Shown in pieces: positions 58,254 to 64,000 of a stretch of 64,000 nucleotides of DNA. The DNA is from Ancylobacter pratisalsi (lineage in GTDB: Bacteria > Pseudomonadota > Alphaproteobacteria > Rhizobiales > Xanthobacteraceae), in contig NZ_CP048630.1 of NCBI RefSeq assembly GCF_010669125.1, positions 2,492,001 to 2,556,000 of the forward strand, read 5' to 3'. The notes below the pieces were generated by a model, which saw only the letters and a program-made list of their open reading frames with translations, had not been told where the DNA came from and made no database searches. Position 1 is the first letter of the stretch; the number at the start of each line of letters is the position of its first letter. The translations under genes were made by a program, and so were the position numbers.

Positions 58254-59612
58254 ATGAGCGACGCCTCTCCACCGGACGCCGGACGCCTTCCTCGCGAGGA
58301 GGATGACGGCTTTCTTGCCAGTCTCGCCGTCTATCTGCGTCCGCGCGTTCTCATCGTCATTCTGCTCGGATTCTCCTCCGGACTCCCGCTTGCGCTTTCG
58401 GGGGCCACGCTCACCATCTGGATGGCTGAGGCGAGAGTGGACCTGGCGACGATCGGTCTCTTTGCGCTGGTCGGGGTGCCCTATAATTTCAAGTTCGTCT
58501 GGGCGCCGCTGGTGGATGCGCTGGATGTTCCCCTGCTCGGACGCTGGCTGGGGCGACGGCGCGGCTGGCTGGTCCTTACCCAGCTCCTGTTGGCGCTGGC
58601 CGTGGTCTGGCTCGGCTTCCAGGATCCGGTGTCCGCGCCATGGCATGTCGCCTTCGGCGCGCTGCTTGTCGCGACCGCCTCGGCGACGCAGGACATTGTG
58701 GTTGATGCCTTCCGTGTAGAAAGTCTGGAAGTGCGTGAACAGGCGGCCGGCATGGCCGGCTATGTCGCCGCCTACCGTGTCGGCATGCTGGCTTCGGGCG
58801 CGGGTGTGGTTCTGCTGGTGGCGTGGTTCGAGCTGCTTGGCGTGCCGCACGTGGATGTGTGGCGTTATGGCTATTTCGCTGCGGCCCTCATGGTCGGAGT
58901 GGGCCTCATCGCCTCGCTGCTGGCCAGGGAGCCCGAAGGCGGCCCCGTGATCTCGCATGATGTGAATGTGTTCCGGCGTATCAGCGAGACGGCAATCGGT
59001 GCTTTCGGCGAATTCCTTTCGCGCCGGAACGCCCTCGCGATCCTGTCCTTCGTCGTCCTGTTCAAGTTCTGCGACGCCTTTGCGGGAGTGCTGACCGGCG
59101 CTTTCGTCATCGATATTGGTTTCGACAAGGCCGCCTATGCGGGCATCGTGAAGGGCGTGGGCTTTGCTGCCGCGCTCCTGGGTGGGTTCGCCGGCGGGGT
59201 CATCGCGCGGGCCTTGCCACTGTCGACCAGCCTGTGGGTCGCGGGCCTGCTTCAGATGGCGTCCAACCTCGTCTTCTCCTGGCAGGCTTGGGTCGGGGTG
59301 GATCTGGGCGCGTTGACGCTCACTATCGTGGTCGAGAACTTCACCGGCGCGATCGGCACGGTGATCTTCGTCGCCTATATCTCCGCACTTTGCGGCGCCC
59401 GTGCGCATACCGCGACCCAATACGCGCTGCTGACCGCACTCGCGGCTGTTGGGCGGACTTTCCTGGCCTCGGGGGCGGGTTTCGTCGCGGAGGAAACCGG
59501 ATGGATCGCCTTTTTCGCCGTCACGGCGCTGGCCGCGCTGCCAGGGCTCGTACTGTTGGCCTATTTGCAGGCGCGGGGCCATTTCCGCGAGGTCGCTGCC
59601 GAAAAGGCGTGA
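58254..59612 (+). CDS. AmpG-like muropeptide MFS transporter
   Basis: The 452-residue membrane protein starts at MSDASPPDAG (ATG 58254) and has 12 or more hydrophobic segments. AmpG-type motifs are visible: LLGFSSGLPLALSGATLTIW in the first helix and PYNFKFVWAPLVD after it, and TASATQDIVVDAFRVE in the following region. In the family it imports cell-wall anhydromuropeptides for recycling. It follows the transglutaminase cluster on the same strand by about 130 bp. Confidence 0.88.
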   Translation: MSDASPPDAGRLPREEDDGFLASLAVYLRPRVLIVILLGFSSGLPLALSGATLTIWMAEARVDLATIGLFALVGVPYNFKFVWAPLVDALDVPLLGRWLGRRRGWLVLTQLLLALAVVWLGFQDPVSAPWHVAFGALLVATASATQDIVVDAFRVESLEVREQAAGMAGYVAAYRVGMLASGAGVVLLVAWFELLGVPHVDVWRYGYFAAALMVGVGLIASLLAREPEGGPVISHDVNVFRRISETAIGAFGEFLSRRNALAILSFVVLFKFCDAFAGVLTGAFVIDIGFDKAAYAGIVKGVGFAAALLGGFAGGVIARALPLSTSLWVAGLLQMASNLVFSWQAWVGVDLGALTLTIVVENFTGAIGTVIFVAYISALCGARAHTATQYALLTALAAVGRTFLASGAGFVAEETGWIAFFAVTALAALPGLVLLAYLQARGHFREVAAEKA

Positions 59613-59671
59613 TGGGCGGCACGGTGCCGTCGTTACGGCTTTCGCTCTTGGCGGCTGATGTTGATACGGAC

Positions 59672-60277
59672 TTAGAGGTTGGTGCGCGCGCGGATCGCGG
59701 CGGAGAGCGTGCCTTCGTCGAGATAGTCAAGTTCCCCACCCACCGGCACACCATGGGCGAGGCGTGTCACCTTCACGCCTGAATCGCGAATGAGTTCCGT
59801 GACATAGTGGGCTGTGGTCTGGCCGTCCACCGTGGCCCCGAGGGCAATCAGGACCTCCTTGATGGTGCCCTCGTGCACCCGCGCGACCAGCGATTTGAGA
59901 TTGAGATCGTCCGGCCCGATTCCGTCGAGAGGCGATAATGTGCCTCCGAGCACGTGATAACGGGCATTGAGGGCGCCCGCCCGCTCCAGCGCCCAGAGAT
60001 CGGCAACATCGGCAACGACGATCAACAGGTTGGGGTCGCGTGTGTCGTCGACGCAGATCGAGCAGGGATCGCGCACATCCACATTTCCGCAGACCCGGCA
60101 GGTCGCGATTTTTCCCAGAACGTCCTCAAAGGCGGCGGCCAGCGGGCTCATAAGCTGTTCACGCTTCTTGATCAGGTGCAGCGCGGCGCGGCGCGCCGAA
60201 CGCGGACCAAGTCCGGGAACACGGGCCAGGAGGTTGATAAGGCGTTCGATTTCGGGGCCGGCTACGGCGCGGGGCAT
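59672..60277 (-). CDS. recR: Recombination mediator RecR
   Basis: The 201-residue protein has the N-terminal helix-hairpin-helix ([20 protein letters not shown]), the C4 zinc finger ([16 protein letters not shown]) and the TOPRIM domain ([16 protein letters not shown]). The usual C-terminal Walker-B-like motif and tail follow. It loads RecA on gapped DNA with RecFO. In many genomes recR follows dnaX and ybaB; here upstream is an unrelated gene on the other strand, so the usual partners are not in the window or not adjacent. Confidence 0.97.
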   Translation of the reverse strand: MPRAVAGPEIERLINLLARVPGLGPRSARRAALHLIKKREQLMSPLAAAFEDVLGKIATCRVCGNVDVRDPCSICVDDTRDPNLLIVVADVADLWALERAGALNARYHVLGGTLSPLDGIGPDDLNLKSLVARVHEGTIKEVLIALGATVDGQTTAHYVTELIRDSGVKVTRLAHGVPVGGELDYLDEGTLSAAIRARTNL

Positions 60278-60477
60278 GGCATCCTCATCGCCGGCAGCGT
60301 TCCGGCCGTTTCCGGTCTAGCGCACCACGGCCCGAGCCGCCAAGTGGGACGCCCGCAACCGGCTCGCGCCGCTGATTTTTCAATCGCCTGGTACCAGAAG
60401 GCGCCGGTTTCGCTCGACACCGGATAAGGGCATTGCTAACCCGGGAGCAACGGATAACGCAGCCCCCGAGGGAACCG

Positions 60478-61914
60478 ATGACGACGACGAAGGCCGCCGC
60501 CCGATCCGCTGTACTCCTGGCCGCCATTCTCCTGTCCGTGGCGCCGGCGCAGGCGGCGGAAGGTGTCGGCATCGACGGGGCAAGCCTTTCCCTGATCTGG
60601 GGAATTCCATTTGTCGGAATGCTGCTGTCGATTGCGGTCATACCGCTCATCGCCGGCAGCTTCTGGCACCATCATTATGGCAAGGTCGCGCTGCTGTGGG
60701 CGCTGGCCTTCCTGGTGCCATTCACCATCACTTTCGGCGCGGGACTGACGACATATGAGGTCGTGCACGCCGCTCTGCTGGAGTACATTCCCTTCATCAT
60801 ACTGCTGTTCACGCTGTTCACCATTTCAGGCGGGATCCTGCTCACGGGAAACCTTCGTGGCAGTCCGGGTGTGAACACGACGATGCTTGCCATCGGCACG
60901 ATCCTGGCGAGCATCATCGGTACGACAGGCGCGTCGATGGTGCTGATCCGTCCGCTCCTGCGCGCCAATGACGAGCGGCGCCACAATGTCCACACGGTCA
61001 TCTTCTTCATCTTCCTGGTGTCGAACATCGGTGGCTCGCTGACGCCTCTGGGCGATCCGCCACTCTTCCTCGGCTTCCTGAAGGGGGTCGATTTCTTCTG
61101 GACCACCGAACACCTGTTTCACGACACGGCGTTGATCGCGGCGATCCTGCTCGGGGTGTTCTATCTGCTCGATCGCTACTTCTATGCCCGCGAGGATAAG
61201 CTTCCGGAAAAGGCGGATCCGACCCCGGAGACGGAGCGGCTGGGGCTGCGGGGCCTGCGCAATCTGCCGCTGATCGCGGGTGTCATCGTCGCTATCCTCC
61301 TGAGCGCGCTGTGGAAGCCGGATATCGAATTCAATGTCCTGGGCACGCATCTGCCGCTGCCGTCCATCGCGCGGGATGTGCTCCTGCTGGTGTTCGCGGC
61401 CATTTCGATGTGGATCACGCCCGCCTTCATACGGGAGCGCAACGGCTTCGACTGGGAGCCCATCCGCGAGGTCGCCAAACTGTTCGCGGCCATCTTCCTC
61501 ACGATCATTCCCGTGATTGCCATCCTCAAGGCAGGTAGCGAGGGGGCGCTGAACCCGCTTGTGGCCTTCGTCACCGGCGATGGTGGCGAGCCGTTCAATG
61601 CGGGCTACTTCTGGATGACGGGTCTGCTCTCCGGCTTCCTCGACAACGCACCGACCTATCTCGTCTTCTTCAACCTCGCCGGCGGCGACGCTCAGACGCT
61701 GATGGACAAGTACGCGCTGACCCTGGAGGCCATCTCGGCCGGCGCCGTGTTCATGGGCGCACTTACCTATATCGGCAACGCGCCGAATTTCATGGTGCTG
61801 GCGATCGCGCGCAGCCGCGGCGTCGCGATGCCCAGCTTCTTCGGCTACATGGCGTGGTCGTGTGTGTTCCTGCTGCCCGGCTTCGCTCTGCTGACCTGGC
61901 TCTATTTCCTGTAG
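60478..61914 (+). CDS. NhaD-type sodium:proton antiporter
   Basis: The 478-residue protein starts at ATG 60478 (MTTTKAAARSAVLL; CGAGGGAACCG upstream); a TTG-type extension to 60433 is not needed. It has about 12 membrane segments with the NhaD/ion-transporter-superfamily motifs: GGILLTGNLRGSPGVNT, SNIGGSLTPLGDPPLFLGF and GALTYIGNAPNFMVLAIA. It probably exchanges Na+ for H+ across the inner membrane. Confidence 0.9.
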   Translation: MTTTKAAARSAVLLAAILLSVAPAQAAEGVGIDGASLSLIWGIPFVGMLLSIAVIPLIAGSFWHHHYGKVALLWALAFLVPFTITFGAGLTTYEVVHAALLEYIPFIILLFTLFTISGGILLTGNLRGSPGVNTTMLAIGTILASIIGTTGASMVLIRPLLRANDERRHNVHTVIFFIFLVSNIGGSLTPLGDPPLFLGFLKGVDFFWTTEHLFHDTALIAAILLGVFYLLDRYFYAREDKLPEKADPTPETERLGLRGLRNLPLIAGVIVAILLSALWKPDIEFNVLGTHLPLPSIARDVLLLVFAAISMWITPAFIRERNGFDWEPIREVAKLFAAIFLTIIPVIAILKAGSEGALNPLVAFVTGDGGEPFNAGYFWMTGLLSGFLDNAPTYLVFFNLAGGDAQTLMDKYALTLEAISAGAVFMGALTYIGNAPNFMVLAIARSRGVAMPSFFGYMAWSCVFLLPGFALLTWLYFL

Positions 61915-61976
61915 GCGGGATGCCGCCTGAGGGGCGTCCGCACCCCATCGCCGTCCATGCCTGCCCGATAAAACCT

Positions 61977-62007
61977 CCTGCGCGCCGTCACAATGGCGGC
62001 GCGCAGG
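61977..62007 (-). terminator. Hairpin between antiporter and PEPCK-like genes
   Basis: A perfect 10-bp stem (CCTGCGCGCC / GGCGCGCAGG) with an 11-base loop lies 6 bases after the end of the PEPCK-like gene and about 60 bp after the antiporter. On the minus strand it is followed by AGGTTTTA, so it best serves the PEPCK-like gene but could act on both. Confidence 0.6.
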
Positions 62008-62013
62008 ATGCTT

Positions 62014-63639
62014 TCACTCCGCCGCGATGGCGGTGCGTGGCTGTGCGTGGCGGACCTCGTCGTCCACCGCGGTTTCGAAACGCGTGAAATTGTCCGTGAA
62101 CATGCCAACGAGGCGCCGTGCGGTCATGGCGTAATCCATGCGGCTTGCCCAGGTTCGGGAGGGGTCGAGGAGGCGGGGATCGACGCCTTCGACTTCCGTG
62201 GGCACCGCGACGCCGAAATAGGGGTCGGTGCGCGTTTCGACCTCGGTGAGGCTGCCATCGAGCGCGGCAGCGACGAGACGGCGGGTCGTCTCAAGGGGAA
62301 TGCGCGCACCCGTGCCGGCCCGGCCCCCGCTCCAGCCGGTGTTCACCAGCCAGCACTCGACACCATGCTCGGCGATGAGGTCGCCCAGCATGGTTCCATA
62401 AACCGAGGGCGGCTGCGGCAGGAAGGCTGCGCCGAAGCAGGGGGCGAATGTCGCCTGCGGCTCGGGGGCGCCGGTGTCGGTGGCGGTGACCTCTCCGGCA
62501 TAGCCGGACAGGAAATGATACATGGCCTGTGCCGGCGTCAGCCGGGCGAGCGGCGGCAGTACGCCGAAGGTATCCTGGGTCAGAAACAGGATCGAACGGG
62601 GTGCGCGACCGCATCCGTCCTTTCGGATATTGGAAAGGAAATCAATCGGATAGGCGGCGCGGGCGTTGTCCGAAAGGGCGGCGCTGTCGAGGTCGGGCAT
62701 ACGGGTGTCCGGATCGAGCGCAACGTTTTCGAGCACGGTGCCGAACCGCCGCGTGGCGGCGAACGGGGTCGGCTCGGCCTCGGCTGAAAGGCCGGTGGTT
62801 CTTGCGTAGCACCCGCCTTCAAGGCTGAAGATGCCGTCCGGGCCCCAGCCATGCTGGTCGTCGCCGATCAGGGCGCGGGAGGAATCGACCGCCACCGCCG
62901 TCTTTCCCGAACCCGCCGCGCCGAAAAACAGCGCAACATCATCGGTTTCGCCGACATTCGCGGCGCAGTGCAGCGGCAGCACGCCACGCGCCGGCAGAAT
63001 GTGCCAGAGGTAATTCGATATCGCCTCTATCACCTCGCCGGCATGCAGCGTGCCGGCGATCAGCACGATCCCGCGGTCCAAATCGCTGGCGATGACAGTG
63101 CCCGAGCGCACGCCGTGGCGCTCCGGGTCGGCCTTGAAGCCCGGCGCGCAGAAGATGGTGAGCTGCGGCACGTAGCGGGACAGCGCGTCGCGATCGGGGT
63201 GGCGCAGCAGGTTGCGCAGGAACAGGCCTTGCCAGGCGTGTTCGCAGAACAGGCGTACGCCGACCCGGCGCGCGGGATCGGCGCCCGCATCAAGATCTTG
63301 AGCAAAAAGCGTTTTTCCGGCGCAATGGGCGAGGATATCGGCCTTCAGAGCGTCGAAATTCTCGCGGGACAGCGCGTTGGCGTTGTCCCAGGACAACGTA
63401 TCCTCAACGGTGTCCTCGCCCGCCTCATCGCGCACGATGTAGCGGTCCTCAAAGCTGGGTCCGGTGTGGGGCGCGGTGTCGGCGGCGAGGGCGCCGAAGG
63501 CGGAGAGACGGGCCTCGCCACGGGCGATGGCGCGCTCGTAGAGCACCGATTGCGTGAGATTCCAGAACACTTTGCCAGTGCCGGAAAGGCCGGACGCGGT
63601 GGCGTCGTGTTCCTGGTTGCGTATGCCGGTCTGATGCAA
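62014..63639 (-). CDS. ATP-type PEP carboxykinase homologue with altered active site
   Basis: The 541-residue protein belongs to the ATP-dependent PEPCK family: HCAANVGETDDVALFFG, LIGDDQHGW, EGGCYARTTGLS, AAYPIDFL, TFGVLPPLARLTP and CWLVNTGWSGG all align. Key positions differ. The oxaloacetate-binding Arg in the usual TGRSPKDK is lost (HTGPSFEDR, residues 58-66), the Lys-Lys of GEMKK is GEVIE (201-205), the P-loop is GAAGSGKT (240-247) and DDEH is DDQH (260-263). The Arg in RAAYP is kept. This looks like a diverged paralogue that may not make PEP from oxaloacetate. It could be annotated pckA by homology. Confidence 0.85.
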   Translation of the reverse strand: MHQTGIRNQEHDATASGLSGTGKVFWNLTQSVLYERAIARGEARLSAFGALAADTAPHTGPSFEDRYIVRDEAGEDTVEDTLSWDNANALSRENFDALKADILAHCAGKTLFAQDLDAGADPARRVGVRLFCEHAWQGLFLRNLLRHPDRDALSRYVPQLTIFCAPGFKADPERHGVRSGTVIASDLDRGIVLIAGTLHAGEVIEAISNYLWHILPARGVLPLHCAANVGETDDVALFFGAAGSGKTAVAVDSSRALIGDDQHGWGPDGIFSLEGGCYARTTGLSAEAEPTPFAATRRFGTVLENVALDPDTRMPDLDSAALSDNARAAYPIDFLSNIRKDGCGRAPRSILFLTQDTFGVLPPLARLTPAQAMYHFLSGYAGEVTATDTGAPEPQATFAPCFGAAFLPQPPSVYGTMLGDLIAEHGVECWLVNTGWSGGRAGTGARIPLETTRRLVAAALDGSLTEVETRTDPYFGVAVPTEVEGVDPRLLDPSRTWASRMDYAMTARRLVGMFTDNFTRFETAVDDEVRHAQPRTAIAAE

Positions 63640-63813
63640 GGTCGGCTCCTCCTGACGCGTGACATGCAGGGGGCAATTTGCGCGCCCACTCCGACCTTTT
63701 GGCTCAGATTCCGGGTCGACAGTGTGGCGAAACCGGGCCGAACCGGTGATGGCCGGTGCGGTGGACGATGAGTGCGATGAGGTGGAGCGTGAGTTCAGTG
63801 GGGCCGGTGAGGC

Positions 63814-64000
63814 TCACTGCGGCGAATCGACCGTGGCGCCGCGCGCCCGGTTGGCCAGCTCCACGAGCGTCTCGCGCATGCCCCGCGCGGTGGTAACGCG
63901 CTGGGGAAAGGGCAGGCGGCGCACATCCAGCCCGGCCATCAGGTCGCAGCCCTCCGGATCGAGGCCGATCATCCGCCACGCGCCGGGTCCGGCCCCGAGG
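63814..64000 (-). CDS. HugZ-like haem utilisation / FMN-binding protein, 3' end
   Basis: The last 61 residues are seen (from LGAGPGAWRMIGLDPEGCDL to ATVDSPQ, stop at 63814-63816); the gene runs off the right edge. The segment WRMIGLDPEGCDLMAG followed by LPFPQRVTTARGMRETLVEL matches the C-terminal DUF2470-type domain of HugZ-like haem oxygenases and related pyridoxamine-oxidase-fold proteins. The N-terminal part is outside the window, so the function is tentative. Confidence 0.65.
   Translation of the reverse strand, partial: LGAGPGAWRMIGLDPEGCDLMAGLDVRRLPFPQRVTTARGMRETLVELANRARGATVDSPQ

Noticed and set aside
58182..59582. 466-codon minus-strand frame opposite the AmpG-like gene
   Set aside because: Shadow of a membrane-protein gene; its composition is hydrophilic and repetitive as expected for the complement.

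Overview
The window is GC-rich DNA whose protein families (OxyR/KatG pair, Aap-type amino-acid transporter, DUF1127, DUF2126/alpha-E cluster, HugZ-like protein) suggest an alphaproteobacterium, probably Hyphomicrobiales. The order and genus are inference; no 16S gene is present.

Left chromosomal part (1-19.29 kb). It begins with a decayed Old Yellow Enzyme remnant and a small unknown protein. Then come an AraC regulator divergent from an SDR, oxyR divergent from katG, and a GntR regulator next to a polar amino-acid ABC transporter (two permeases, a binding protein and a CX5R phosphatase, but no ATPase gene). A near-identical 14-base GTATAC motif lies before the first permease and before the binding protein. 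Next are an FMN-binding protein, a LysR regulator divergent from an alpha/beta hydrolase, a YtoQ-family protein, an HTH protein, and a glucoamylase (GH15) followed by a ROK polyphosphate-glucokinase-like gene.

Putative genomic island (19,292-45,522, about 26 kb). It is bounded by a 14-bp direct repeat that matches the 3' end of tRNA-Ser(GGA). The intact tRNA is at the right end and a P4-type integrase at the left end. A pair of GGTGGGGTA boxes spaced 12 bp apart lies just inside both ends (candidate integrase arm sites). Near the right end are a DUF927-type replicative helicase with a degenerate TOPRIM-like region and a terminase small subunit, with no large terminase or virion genes: a satellite-like arrangement. 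A 90-bp element of TGTTCCCC boxes is present twice, inverted and ungapped, one copy at the end of int and one before the terminase gene. Cargo: an orphan receiver domain, a dps pseudogene, a frameshifted cNMP/thioredoxin-reductase fusion, an MFS transporter, a winged-helix/STAND/TPR regulator divergent from a cytochrome c/2Fe-2S/molybdopterin dehydrogenase operon, an SDR, a three-gene ABC-3C (Lamassu-like) conflict operon, a divergent uncharacterised possible nuclease, an IS5 remnant, an AraC regulator and a DUF1127 protein. The SMC/Rad50-like ATPase of the conflict operon is cut in two by one in-frame amber codon directly after its CPTCH zinc hook.

Right chromosomal part (45.6-64 kb). It holds a small periplasmic protein, an RND efflux pair, the transglutaminase-DUF2126 / circularly permuted ATP-grasp-alpha-E / transglutaminase cluster, an AmpG-like MFS gene, recR, an NhaD-type antiporter, a PEP carboxykinase homologue that has lost several substrate-binding residues, and the 3' end of a HugZ-like gene.
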